From the NCBI GenBank assembly GCA_031285565.1, contig JAITVY010000052.1, positions 1 to 49,584 on the forward strand: a stretch of 49,584 nucleotides of DNA, written 5' to 3'. This document shows positions 34,527-43,234 of this stretch, one piece after another (positions within the stretch are counted from its first letter, which is position 1; each line of letters starts with the position of its first letter). The notes under the pieces were generated by a model. The model was not told the origin of the DNA. It worked only from the letters and a program-made list of their open reading frames with translations, and ran no database searches. This stretch comes from Tannerella sp. Its GTDB lineage: Bacteria; Bacteroidota; Bacteroidia; Bacteroidales; Tannerellaceae. Made by a program: the position numbers and the translations under genes.

Positions 34527-35267
34527 TTATCCCAATATCCAGTACTTCAAAATAGATAAAAACTCCCGGATGTAGGCAAACGGAAGTAAATGCCAGTCTA
34601 CATCAGCGCTGTATGTACGGACATCTATATCTTGTTTGAACGCTATTTTCTCTGCCCTTGAAATATGATAGTGGCTGGTGATGCATGCAACCGAATAAGG
34701 TCTTCCGGCAAAACGTTGTTCTAATATCTTTTTCGAATAACTGAAATTCTCTTTGGTATTATGGGAACGATCTTCCTTAATGATTTGTGATGCAGGAATG
34801 CCATGATTGATAAGATATCTCTTCATGGCTTCTGCTTCGCTGATCGCTTCGTTAGGTCCTTGTCCGCCACTGACAATAATAATTGCCTGTTCATTTTTAC
34901 GATGATATTCCAGGCAAGCATCCAAACGGTTCTGCATCGTAGGTAAAACCGTTTCTCCACGAATACCGCTTCCCAGCACAATAGCGCAATCTTCGGTATA
35001 ATCAACTGTATTTTTTGTACCGCGTACAACTACTACACCTGTTACGACTAAAAAGAAACTAATACCGATTATAATCAATGTTGATACTATTTTTCTCCAT
35101 TTACGGGGAAGTTTTTTAAACCAGAGAGAGATTGCAATCAATAAAAGACCAATGATTATTGGAATCGAATAACCAATCGTAAATCCATAAATCGTTGCAG
35201 AAATTAATGCGCCTGCTATAAATATAGTACCTGTTAATATACCCAGTTTTTTCCCATTAACCTTCAT
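34527..35267 (-). CDS. YdcF/SanA-family (DUF218) membrane protein
   Basis: The 246-residue protein has two or three N-terminal membrane helices (about 7-77). A DUF218 domain follows, with the motif CAIVLGSGI near its start, IIVSGGQGPNEAISEAEAMKRYL, and ITSHYHISRAEKIAF near its end. YdcF/SanA proteins face the periplasm and affect envelope permeability; their enzymatic reaction is not settled. It is convergent with the LpxA-like gene (11 bp between stops), and a promoter-like TTG/TAGCTTTG lies upstream. The envelope theme fits the neighbouring genes. Confidence 0.85.
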   Translation of the reverse strand: MKVNGKKLGILTGTIFIAGALISATIYGFTIGYSIPIIIGLLLIAISLWFKKLPRKWRKIVSTLIIIGISFFLVVTGVVVVRGTKNTVDYTEDCAIVLGSGIRGETVLPTMQNRLDACLEYHRKNEQAIIIVSGGQGPNEAISEAEAMKRYLINHGIPASQIIKEDRSHNTKENFSYSKKILEQRFAGRPYSVACITSHYHISRAEKIAFKQDIDVRTYSADVDWHLLPFAYIREFLSILKYWILG

Positions 35268-35286
35268 ATCGTTTGTTTTAGTTTTA

Positions 35287-35319
35287 CAAAGCTATATAAT
35301 TAATATCTTATTTGCTCAA
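35287..35319 (-). promoter_or_regulatory. Promoter candidate of ydcF-like gene
   Basis: On the minus strand TTG (35319-35317) and TAGCTTTG (35294-35287) are 22 bp apart, close to the Bacteroidota spacing. The -7 box lies 20 bp from the start codon. Confidence 0.5.
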
Positions 35320-35484
35320 TAGTGACTGGCAAATACGTCATTTTATAAATAGACCGACTGGTTCTTTCGCTTTTATATTTCATACCTAAAATATCCACCC
35401 CCAAAACTTAGTAGAAAGGTGAAAACAAAAACCAGTAAACAACAAATTCTTCTCATGTTTTCAAGTGGATTTATATACATAACC

Positions 35485-35973
35485 TTAATATCTATTAAAC
35501 AATGAAGAGAAAGACAGCGATATACCCTCATTGACAGCAATGTTGATTATATTTTCTCCGGCATCCGTAAGATTGACATCCGACAATTCAACCTTCAGCA
35601 ACTCACTGATGTCGCCCAAACTTTCGGGAAGAGCGGTTTCTAACATGATATACTTTTGTTCATGTGCAAATTCAGGTTGTAAAAGAATAAGACGATTGTT
35701 TAGTAAATCCAATACTTCTTTTGCTGGTGGCAAACTGGTGTTCCAGGGGAAAATTGCTTCACGCAGTTCATCTCTGCTTGCGCTATTATACGTTGATAAC
35801 AACTTGTATTGTAGATATTGTCCAACGTAGGCTTTGCTTTCATGCTCTTTCCATATCTTCTCGGTTTCGAAATCCCGCTTAGTAAGTGGCGGATAGTTGT
35901 CGCCCTGCCCATAGGCGAATAAAATACTCACAGAGAAAATCAATGAAATGATTAAAATGCATTTTGATTTCAT
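35485..35973 (-). CDS. Secreted hypothetical protein
   Basis: The start is best placed at 35973, where ATG overlaps the TGA of the upstream gene (ATGA); an ATG at 35979 would add two residues. The protein has a signal peptide (MKSKCILIISLIFSVSILFAYG) and a mature part of about 138 residues. This part is helical and charged (RDFETEKIWKEHESKAYVGQ, SLGDISELLKVELSDVNL), probably periplasmic. No family is recognised. Translational coupling to the STM3941-like membrane protein suggests the two work together. Confidence 0.72.
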   Translation of the reverse strand: MKSKCILIISLIFSVSILFAYGQGDNYPPLTKRDFETEKIWKEHESKAYVGQYLQYKLLSTYNSASRDELREAIFPWNTSLPPAKEVLDLLNNRLILLQPEFAHEQKYIMLETALPESLGDISELLKVELSDVNLTDAGENIINIAVNEGISLSFSSLFNRY

Positions 35974-36512
35974 TTGCATTCTTTCAATTTCTGTATCAAT
36001 AAATTAGTTAAGTCATCAAAGTTTATTTGTAGCAAATTTGCAGAAATGCTAATAGGCGAACCATTACTTTTGTAATTCATTTCCATTGCCTTTCTTTTTA
36101 ATGGATTTGTTACTTTATCAAGATATTCTTGCGGATTCCTCACAATAAACACCAGAAACTTTCGATCCATAACCTGTGAAATTATAATTTCTTCAATGTC
36201 AGCCCATAAAACAAGTCCTATTGAAACGCCGCTTGAATTATCTATGATCCCTTGCCGATTAATAATAAGCCCGGCTTTTTTGTCGGAGAGTTTACGAAAT
36301 ACGATTACTGTAACAAGTCCAAAAAATAAAACAGAAGCAAGTCCTGCAATAAAAATCACTGTTGGGTTACCAAAAACCGGATTGTTAATTTGGGGAGGAT
36401 TAATTAAAAACCAAAGTCCAATTCCAACAAATATGATTGAACCTAAAAGTGTCAAAGTCATTTTCTTTTTACTCAATGGAATTTCAATTTGTTCTTCTTG
36501 TGTCATATTCAT
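35970..36512 (-). CDS. STM3941-like membrane protein (PH-like domain)
   Basis: The 180-residue protein starts with two membrane helices (about 18-38 and 50-72). A beta-rich PH-like cytoplasmic domain follows, containing GLIINRQGIIDNSSGVSIGLVLWADIEEI and FLVFIVRNPQEYLDKV. This layout matches the STM3941 family of unknown function. The start may be at the third residue (MTQEEQ). It overlaps the downstream secreted protein by ATGA coupling and is 13 bp from the upstream membrane protein, so an operon is likely. Confidence 0.75.
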   Translation of the reverse strand: MNMTQEEQIEIPLSKKKMTLTLLGSIIFVGIGLWFLINPPQINNPVFGNPTVIFIAGLASVLFFGLVTVIVFRKLSDKKAGLIINRQGIIDNSSGVSIGLVLWADIEEIIISQVMDRKFLVFIVRNPQEYLDKVTNPLKRKAMEMNYKSNGSPISISANLLQINFDDLTNLLIQKLKECK

Positions 36513-36525
36513 TTTTATTAAGTGT

Positions 36526-37602
36526 TCATTTGCTGTATTGTTTTTTGATTTTGACTTCGGGGTTTGTACAAAAGAGATAGAGGTTAATCAGGAAGAACCA
36601 TTCCAAAGGTTTCATCAGTATGTATGTAATATCCGAATGAATGGGTTTAATAATATGTTTGGACAACGGATATCCGTATTTGTCGTAAGCATGTCGTATA
36701 AACCGGTGAAAGTGCGGAAAAAAGTCTTGTATCATCTCTTCATAGGCATTGGCTACCATAAGCTGGCGGTTGACGATTATTTCGTGCCCATGCCGTATTC
36801 CCAGCCTCAGGGGTTTTACTATTTTAGGGTGGCCGCATGCTGCTACTGTACACAAATAGTGTCCTTCGTGGTCAAGATATGGAAGCGGCTCATGCCGGGA
36901 GAAATTCCAAGTCGCTGTTTCTGTGAAGGCTTTTATCATAGAGTCGGAATCTTGTCCGAACAGCATTAGTATCACGGTAACGATAGCAAATGCAGGTACC
37001 AACAGAAAGACTACCCATACGGAGAGACGGGCGCTATAGGTGAGTGAGCTATTCAGATAATTCAATATTTTGTTTTTATATTGCCGTGCAGTTGCATTAG
37101 TAATCTCCTGTTCAATAGCCTTATACATACACCATAATGCTAGAAGAATGTTCATTATAGGATATATTGCAATCATGCCACCGTCTCTTGACCACTCCCG
37201 GTCTTCATATTCGCCGGAAACCTGGAGGATGACGATGAAGCTTATCGCTATGCCAATGATAAGAAAAGCCATACAGAGTGCATAAGCAAGTGGTGGAAGT
37301 TGTTTTCTCTTTTTATTTAGCAGAATGAGGGAAACATAGAAAATCAACAGGAACATAAACAGGGTCAGCGTATGGTCGCTGCAAAAAGCATTATATTTGT
37401 TGTCTATAGGGTCTATAGCTTCGTTGTAGTCGGCTCCCAGCACTGTTGTAAATACAAAATAGGGAATAGCCAACAGATAGATACACCAGAACAGGGTTCC
37501 TCCAATACTAGCCGGGATGGTTGAACCTGATGCCCGTAACATCTGGAAAAGCAATAGCGGAAAGCCAATGCAAAAAATGATAATACAGATAGTTATAAGC
37601 AT
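36526..37602 (-). CDS. Polytopic membrane protein with conserved C-terminal domain (DUF6688-like?)
   Basis: The 358-residue protein has about six membrane segments in the first 230 residues. A soluble C-terminal domain follows, rich in His, Cys and Arg: SRHEPLPYLDHEGHYLCTVA, ACGHPKIVKPLRLGIRHGHE, then LMVANAYEEMIQDFFPHFHR and RHAYDKYGYPLSKHI. The ordered His/Cys pattern suggests a metal-binding or enzymatic domain. From memory it resembles DUF6688, but I cannot verify that. It is the second gene of a minus-strand run of uncharacterised proteins. Confidence 0.7.
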   Translation of the reverse strand: MLITICIIIFCIGFPLLLFQMLRASGSTIPASIGGTLFWCIYLLAIPYFVFTTVLGADYNEAIDPIDNKYNAFCSDHTLTLFMFLLIFYVSLILLNKKRKQLPPLAYALCMAFLIIGIAISFIVILQVSGEYEDREWSRDGGMIAIYPIMNILLALWCMYKAIEQEITNATARQYKNKILNYLNSSLTYSARLSVWVVFLLVPAFAIVTVILMLFGQDSDSMIKAFTETATWNFSRHEPLPYLDHEGHYLCTVAACGHPKIVKPLRLGIRHGHEIIVNRQLMVANAYEEMIQDFFPHFHRFIRHAYDKYGYPLSKHIIKPIHSDITYILMKPLEWFFLINLYLFCTNPEVKIKKQYSK

Positions 37603-37636
37603 TCGTATTTTTAATTAAGGAGAGAAACATGTATTC

Positions 37637-38602
37637 TTATACCTCCCATGTTTCATGGAAATAGAACAGGCTCCTGGCTAATTCCGGATGAGCGTTTGCC
37701 CAATAATCATCGAAAATGACAACATAATCATAAAACTCCGACCAGTAAATCATAACTTCAATTAAATGGTCGCTGACTTTCGTTATTGATTTTCCTTCGG
37801 ATGTTCCTTCTTTTTCTGCCAGAAGTTCAATGGTTTTATCCATATTTTCTTCGTCGAAGTTGTCGTTAATCTCAGCAAAATTGATTTTGCTGAACGCGGT
37901 TATTATTTCTTTCAAATCCTCGTCAGGATATAGTTTGCATAATTGCTGTAAATATGAGATCTCCGTTTTCCTGTAGTATGACTCATCATCTTCTGAGGTA
38001 TTTATGTCTTTGCTGTTACGAAAATAATCCAGCAACCCCGGAATACTAACACCTGTCAGGACATGAGGTTTGTATAAATCGTCAAAGTTACCACTATCAT
38101 AAATGGATGATGACAGGTAATATGTACGGCAACCGCTTTCTTTTCCTTCCGGGGATACTTTTTCGGAATCTATCTCTTCATTAAATAATGTATCACTAAA
38201 AGAAACAGGTAGTTCGTCATTAAACCACACGCTTACTTTTTCTTTATTCTCATTGACATATATTTCATCAAAAACAGCCCACATCAGTTCAATTTCGTCA
38301 TCATCGGTGTGTACTTCTATACAATGTTCCTGCGTATGAACTTCGTTGGAATAAACATATTTTTCAATTTTATCCTGTAAATCACTCAGCGAAGATGGTT
38401 CACTTATCGGTTGTTCACCTTCGTAATCGGAAAAGGGAAATCCATAAACATGGGCAGTGCCCAACAATCCGGAATATGCCTCTTCGTCATTTAATTGCGG
38501 CCAGTTATCCTTGAACCAATCAAGTACTGAGTTTGCCTCGAATGCTTTTATATGCCTTGAATTTGGAATGTAGGCACTTCTATAAATAAAATAGATTTTC
38601 AT
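37637..38602 (-). CDS. Acidic cytoplasmic hypothetical protein
   Basis: The 321-residue protein has no signal peptide or membrane helix and is strongly acidic. It begins MKIYFIYRSAYIPNSRHIKAFE and contains WFKDNWPQL and IVIFDDYWANAHPELARSLFYF-like aromatic patches. Two halves may be distinguished around residue 165. I recognise no family. It lies 34 bp upstream of the polytopic membrane protein gene and is probably co-transcribed with it. Confidence 0.65.
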   Translation of the reverse strand: MKIYFIYRSAYIPNSRHIKAFEANSVLDWFKDNWPQLNDEEAYSGLLGTAHVYGFPFSDYEGEQPISEPSSLSDLQDKIEKYVYSNEVHTQEHCIEVHTDDDEIELMWAVFDEIYVNENKEKVSVWFNDELPVSFSDTLFNEEIDSEKVSPEGKESGCRTYYLSSSIYDSGNFDDLYKPHVLTGVSIPGLLDYFRNSKDINTSEDDESYYRKTEISYLQQLCKLYPDEDLKEIITAFSKINFAEINDNFDEENMDKTIELLAEKEGTSEGKSITKVSDHLIEVMIYWSEFYDYVVIFDDYWANAHPELARSLFYFHETWEV

Positions 38603-38673
38603 GATTTATTATTCTTTTTTGGGGTTATACTCCATATAGTAGAGTCAGCCGCCATAATTTGTAATTCTTTCTT

Positions 38674-38991
38674 TTATGCCCAATAATGTCCGGCAAGGCC
38701 GATAAGCGTTCCTAATATGATCGACATCGTCAGGATAATGGGAACAGAACTCTTGTCTTTAGCCGAAACAAGCACCACGATGGGAAGCGATAACGCCAGC
38801 GAAATCAACCCGCCTTCAAGCCACCACACCACATAGGGCAGGTCAATATTTATAATAATGACGGAGACGAAGATATATTGCAGAAATGCTGATACAATTG
38901 AGTGTTTGTCTAACATTTGCAGTATCATTGGAATAATGTCAATGATTCCTGCTATAAGACCGATAAGCAGGGATAGGATTAATTTGTCCAT
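38674..38991 (-). CDS. Small four-helix membrane protein
   Basis: The 105-residue protein is nearly all hydrophobic, with about four helices. It begins MDKLILSLLIGLIAGIIDIIPMILQMLDK, followed by VVWWLEGGLISLALSLPIVVL. The GxxAGxxDxxPM opening recurs in small Bacteroidota membrane proteins of unknown function, from memory. It lies 71 bp upstream of the acidic protein gene on the same strand. Confidence 0.7.
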   Translation of the reverse strand: MDKLILSLLIGLIAGIIDIIPMILQMLDKHSIVSAFLQYIFVSVIIINIDLPYVVWWLEGGLISLALSLPIVVLVSAKDKSSVPIILTMSIILGTLIGLAGHYWA

Positions 38992-39189
38992 TGTTCTGAA
39001 ATATTATTATCTCTATAGAGATGCTTATTATTTATTGAATCCATATATCATTGCTTATTATTTCTCTTTCTTTACCTTTAAAAAACATATAAAACTACAA
39101 CAACTACCCACGTCAGAAAACAATCAAATATTAGATTCCCGACATACCAACCTGAATTTAAAATTCCATTTCCGGGTAAAAAAAATTGA

Positions 39190-39804
39190 TCATAAATAAA
39201 CTTCCCGTTCGAATTCCGAGTCTTGATATGTTTTATAGGTGTAATAAACAAACCCGCATGTTACGACAATCCCTAACACTAAGCAACCCCAGACCCCGAG
39301 TGTTTCTGCTATTCCAAGGAAAATTGTTTTCAGTCCTCTTTTGCTTCCGCTGACCCTAACCGTTTCTCCTGCTTCGATGTCATTAGCAATTAATACAAGG
39401 GCGACGGTGAGCGCAGCAGCAGAAAACGTATATAAAACAGGTTTCACTATAGCACTTTTAGTTTTTACATGCTCGATGGTATGCCGGAGTTTAGGACATT
39501 TAGACAGGATAAAATTCAAAACATCTTCGAAGTCTTTTTGTTCGGCGAAGATAAAAGCCGAAAGCTCCGTTTTACCATTTTCATTGAAATATATTTGAAT
39601 AACATTGTTTTCCCTGATCACGTTGACCCGCTCTATCTGACTATATTCGTATTTGTGTATGGTATCCAACAATCCTTTTTTCTCCTGATTCACCTTTGAG
39701 AGAAAGGTACCAACACTACCATAATCTTCGTCCGAAGCCATTACATGTGTTTCTGTAATATAGATATTCTTCAGAATACCTTCTTCCTGATAAAACTTTT
39801 CCAT
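39190..39804 (-). CDS. PH-like domain protein with C-terminal membrane helices
   Basis: The 204-residue protein has a beta-rich, PH-like N-terminal part (about 1-115) with KYEYSQIERVNVIRENNVIQ and TELSAFIFAEQKDFEDVLNFI. Two membrane helices follow (about 120-142 and 168-190). It is the mirror layout of the STM3941-like protein in the same gene run, where the helices come first. No specific function is known. Its start ATG follows an AT-rich spacer and it heads the minus-strand cluster, although the ~200-bp gap to the next gene may hold a separate promoter. Confidence 0.68.
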   Translation of the reverse strand: MEKFYQEEGILKNIYITETHVMASDEDYGSVGTFLSKVNQEKKGLLDTIHKYEYSQIERVNVIRENNVIQIYFNENGKTELSAFIFAEQKDFEDVLNFILSKCPKLRHTIEHVKTKSAIVKPVLYTFSAAALTVALVLIANDIEAGETVRVSGSKRGLKTIFLGIAETLGVWGCLVLGIVVTCGFVYYTYKTYQDSEFEREVYL

Positions 39805-39947
39805 TTTTCCGAATGTTTTTACTGCATTTGTGATTTTCGTCTCATCGACCTGCTTGTTTTCTCTAAAAAAATATTGTCACAAATCTATGATGCATTATAT
39901 GGGAAATTTCCACATGATTAGATGATTAAATTCAACTTATTTTTCAT

Positions 39948-40574
39948 TCACTCATCTAATCCCAGTATATCAATTGGAGCTTCCTTACGCCATTCTTTAC
40001 CGTATGTCTTGTCCAAATAGTTAAATATATCCTGATTAAACCTTATCAAGACATGTTGAGGCGCCGAAAAAAACTGCCTGCTATTTTCTATCAGGTCCTT
40101 TTCAAAAATGCGATACCCTATCTTATATTTTTCCCAGAAAGGATCTACAAATATATTTTCGAGATTATTTGTTGTTGTATAAACATATAATGCCGGATAT
40201 CCACTTTCTATCTCTTTTTTGACTGCCTGAGAGGTAAATGCTTTTTTATAATACCACATAGGAAGTACAACATTGAGCGAATCAATAGAATTGTTTTGTA
40301 TAATGATGGTAGTATCGTAATCGAAACAACTTACACAGGTAAACCGCAACTTATATTTACCCGGCTTAAGATTATCAATCTTATAAATACCTGATGAATC
40401 GGCTATATATCCTTTCTTTTGGCCTTTCATCTGTATATAAGCTCCATTAATAGGTGTAAGACAATAATAATCATCAGCTAACACTTTACCTGCAATATGA
40501 AAGGTCTCTTGCTGTGCAATTATACTATTACTAACCAGCAGATACACAAAAACCCCAAAATAAACTTTCAGCAT
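39948..40574 (-). CDS. Secreted protein with CarboxypepD_reg-like domain
   Basis: From MLKVYFGVFVYLLVSNSIIA (start 40574; an ATG seven codons earlier is possible) there is a signal peptide. A carboxypeptidase-regulatory-like beta-sandwich follows (about 24-105), with INGAYIQMKGQKKGYIADSSG and IDNLKPGKYKLRFTCVSCFD. The last ~100 residues are unique. It is probably periplasmic or surface-exposed. It lies 46-67 bp downstream of the multicopper oxidase gene on the same strand and may belong to the same transcript. Confidence 0.72.
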   Translation of the reverse strand: MLKVYFGVFVYLLVSNSIIAQQETFHIAGKVLADDYYCLTPINGAYIQMKGQKKGYIADSSGIYKIDNLKPGKYKLRFTCVSCFDYDTTIIIQNNSIDSLNVVLPMWYYKKAFTSQAVKKEIESGYPALYVYTTTNNLENIFVDPFWEKYKIGYRIFEKDLIENSRQFFSAPQHVLIRFNQDIFNYLDKTYGKEWRKEAPIDILGLDE

Positions 40575-40640
40575 ACTATTTCTGTTTCGAAACAAAAATA
40601 GTAAAAACTATGTGAATCAATAGTCACAATAGTCAAGTAG

Positions 40641-42887
40641 TTAATAGATAAGCGTGACTCCCGCTCCCCACTTCATGTCACGATCATAGTTTCCCGAAAT
40701 ACCCAAATAAGGCAGAATCAGATAACGTAATCCAAACCGGTATTCTCCATCAGTATTAGCCATCAGCGTCATACGAAGTTGCGAAGAAATCGGAATATCT
40801 TCCCTTTCAAGCTGTATCCGGAATCTCCCGTACGTATCAACCCGTGCATCAGCAACCAATAACAAAGGCAATGTATACCGCACACCTAAGACTCCGGCTA
40901 TTCTGTTGTCTTTCTTAAACGATTGTCCAAACAGGTTTTCTTCATCTGCCGCCCCTTTTTGGTAATTCCATGCAACTCCTGCATAAGGAAACAGCCATTG
41001 CATTTTGCCAATGTAGCGACCAAACCGTCCTTCTGCTTCATAACCATGCTTGTCGTTATACCCCGCACTCCATTCTCCCTGCACACTCCAACGGGTATTT
41101 GAATATTCCAACCGTCCATTGTTGCCATTGAAGGCAAAATCATTCTGAACCGTAAAATAAAACATGCGATCGTCATGATACAAATGCCTGATTGACTTTT
41201 CAGGATCAGGAACCTGCGGATTAGGAGGTGAATCTTCATAGCTGAATATACGTCCCATGCCACTCATCATATGGTAGAGGATATGGCAGTGAAAAAACCA
41301 GTCTCCTCCTTGCTCCATGGCAGTGAATTCGATGGTATCGGTTTCCATAGGCATAATATCCAGGGTATGCTTAAGTGGGGCATAATCACCCTGACCATTC
41401 AGTGTCCTGAAAAAATGCCCGTGCAGATGCATCGGATGACGCATCATGGAATTATTATATAATATGATCCGCAGGTTTTCTCCTTTTTTTATAAGAATCT
41501 TATCTGATTCGGATAAGGTTTTGTTATCGAGCGTCCACACATAGCGATCCATATTACCCGTCAATTCAAACCGCAATTCCCGGGTTGGTACATTTTGCGG
41601 AAGATTGGTCTTTATCCGTGACTTCAGCATACTATAATTAAGCGTTGCTATATCGCCTGAATCCATAGTATGCCGCCCATGCATTCCTCCGTCATGACCC
41701 ATATCCATTGAATGCCCGGAATGATTATGTGATGACTTGTTTTTATCTGTTGATTCAGGATACATAACAGCATTCATATCCATTTTCTGCATACTCATAT
41801 CCATCCCCATATCATCCATATCCCCGTTCATCTTCATCATACTGTTCATCATTTTCATTCCTTCAAAATAACGAAGTTTGGGCATGGGCTGAACATGCAT
41901 TTTATGGCCTTCACCAAACCATAAAGAAGTAGAACCTGACCTGTCCTCGGCCGTAGCCAGTAATTCATATGACATTTTATCATCCGGTACATCTATAACA
42001 ATATCGTATGTTTCAGCTACAGCAACCAGTAATCTATCTACCTTGACCGGCTCTACATCGAGGCCGTCATTCCCGATTACCGTTATTTTCCCACCTGCAT
42101 ACTGAATCCAGAAATAGGTAGACGAACCTGCATTAATAATTCTCAAACGAACTTTAGTATTATCCGGATCAAACGGAGATACCGGTTCTTCCGGCAGACC
42201 ATTCACCAGAAATCTATCATAATATATATCACTCACATCCATCGCATGCATACGTTTCCATTCATTTTTCACCTTTGTTCCGAAATGTCCGGTACGAATT
42301 GCTTCATAATAACTTTGAACAGCCCCTTTCCTGATTGAGTACCAATCGGAACCAATATGTAGTTTACGGTTCACTTCCATCGGATGCTCATTTGTCCAAT
42401 CACTTAATACAACCGTATGTTCCGGTAAATTATCTTCAGGCAACAGATTTGGATCATCTCCTCTTTTACAAATCACCAAAGCACCATACATACCCAGCTG
42501 TTCCTGCAGTCCGCTATGGCTATGATACCAGTATGTACCATGCTGTATAACTGGAAATTTATACGTATGAATCGTATTGGGCTTGATTGGAGATGTTGTC
42601 AGATAAGGCACACCATCCTGTTCGACAGGTAGAAGGATCCCGTGCCAATGAATAGATGTTTCTTCTTTCATCCTGTTATGAACCCTTACAACAGCAGTAT
42701 CACCCTCTGTAAAATGTAATACGGGGCCCGGTATTGTACCATTAATAGCTATAGCCATCTTTGATTTTCCGGCAAAATTTGCCATTGTGTCTGTTACATA
42801 AAGATCATATGTTATTGTTTGCTGGGCAAAAACACCGAATGTGGAAAATAACAGAATGAATATGTAAAAGCCTATAAAATTTCTCAT
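40641..42887 (-). CDS. Multicopper oxidase CopA-type fused to CopB-like outer-membrane barrel
   Basis: I choose the start MRNFIGFYIFILLFSTFGVFA (42887), a good signal peptide; an ATG nine codons upstream is less likely. The first ~580 residues form a three-domain multicopper oxidase with all copper motifs: HWHGILLPVEQDGVP, HSHSGLQEQLGMYG, HPMHLHGHFFRTL and HCHILYHMMSGMG. A Met/His-rich insert (about 345-420) probably binds Cu(I). The last ~165 residues (from FYFTVQNDFAFNG to the terminal Tyr of GAGVTLIY) resemble the CopB outer-membrane barrel: EGRFGRYIGKMQWLFPYAGV, AGVLGVRYTLPLLLVADARVD and FGLRYLILPYLGISGNYD. It should detoxify copper at the periplasm/outer membrane. Confidence 0.85.
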   Translation of the reverse strand: MRNFIGFYIFILLFSTFGVFAQQTITYDLYVTDTMANFAGKSKMAIAINGTIPGPVLHFTEGDTAVVRVHNRMKEETSIHWHGILLPVEQDGVPYLTTSPIKPNTIHTYKFPVIQHGTYWYHSHSGLQEQLGMYGALVICKRGDDPNLLPEDNLPEHTVVLSDWTNEHPMEVNRKLHIGSDWYSIRKGAVQSYYEAIRTGHFGTKVKNEWKRMHAMDVSDIYYDRFLVNGLPEEPVSPFDPDNTKVRLRIINAGSSTYFWIQYAGGKITVIGNDGLDVEPVKVDRLLVAVAETYDIVIDVPDDKMSYELLATAEDRSGSTSLWFGEGHKMHVQPMPKLRYFEGMKMMNSMMKMNGDMDDMGMDMSMQKMDMNAVMYPESTDKNKSSHNHSGHSMDMGHDGGMHGRHTMDSGDIATLNYSMLKSRIKTNLPQNVPTRELRFELTGNMDRYVWTLDNKTLSESDKILIKKGENLRIILYNNSMMRHPMHLHGHFFRTLNGQGDYAPLKHTLDIMPMETDTIEFTAMEQGGDWFFHCHILYHMMSGMGRIFSYEDSPPNPQVPDPEKSIRHLYHDDRMFYFTVQNDFAFNGNNGRLEYSNTRWSVQGEWSAGYNDKHGYEAEGRFGRYIGKMQWLFPYAGVAWNYQKGAADEENLFGQSFKKDNRIAGVLGVRYTLPLLLVADARVDTYGRFRIQLEREDIPISSQLRMTLMANTDGEYRFGLRYLILPYLGISGNYDRDMKWGAGVTLIY

Positions 42888-42914
42888 GTAATTTCCATAT
42901 ATATGAAAAAACAA

Positions 42915-43234
42915 TTCCTTTACCGCAAATGTTTGATATTACATTGAGATTATTTCAAAAGTGTTTTCGACCCAATTATTCCGGTAAATAACTACAGAAA
43001 ATTATCCCCCCATGAACATTTGGAACATCCTTTTGTTATATACAAAAAATAAATTCATATAGGTCTTTGATTAGCTCTACTTCAATTTATTTATTTTGAA
43101 AACGTGGAAATCAATCCCGGCTGTTAAAAAAAAACGCCGGGATTTTTTTATTGTAACATGTCATGCTAATAAAGACATGAAAAGTCTACTCCAATAAATA
43201 TAAAGTAATGGGAACACAATAAAATTATATCGCT
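42915..43234. other. Intergenic region of 320 bp
   Basis: No protein gene is seen. The notable item is a strong plus-strand terminator at 43113-43151, although both flanking genes run on the minus strand. A small plus-strand RNA is possible. Confidence 0.5.
43113..43151 (+). terminator. Orphan plus-strand terminator
   Basis: AATCCCGGC (43113-43121) and GCCGGGATT (43136-43144) form a perfect 9-bp stem followed by T7 on the plus strand only. There is no plus-strand gene upstream, and on the minus strand there is no U-tract. Confidence 0.65.

Noticed and set aside
43113..43151. Terminator of the PagL-type gene
   Set aside because: That gene reads on the minus strand, where the hairpin has no following U-tract; the T7 is only on the plus strand.
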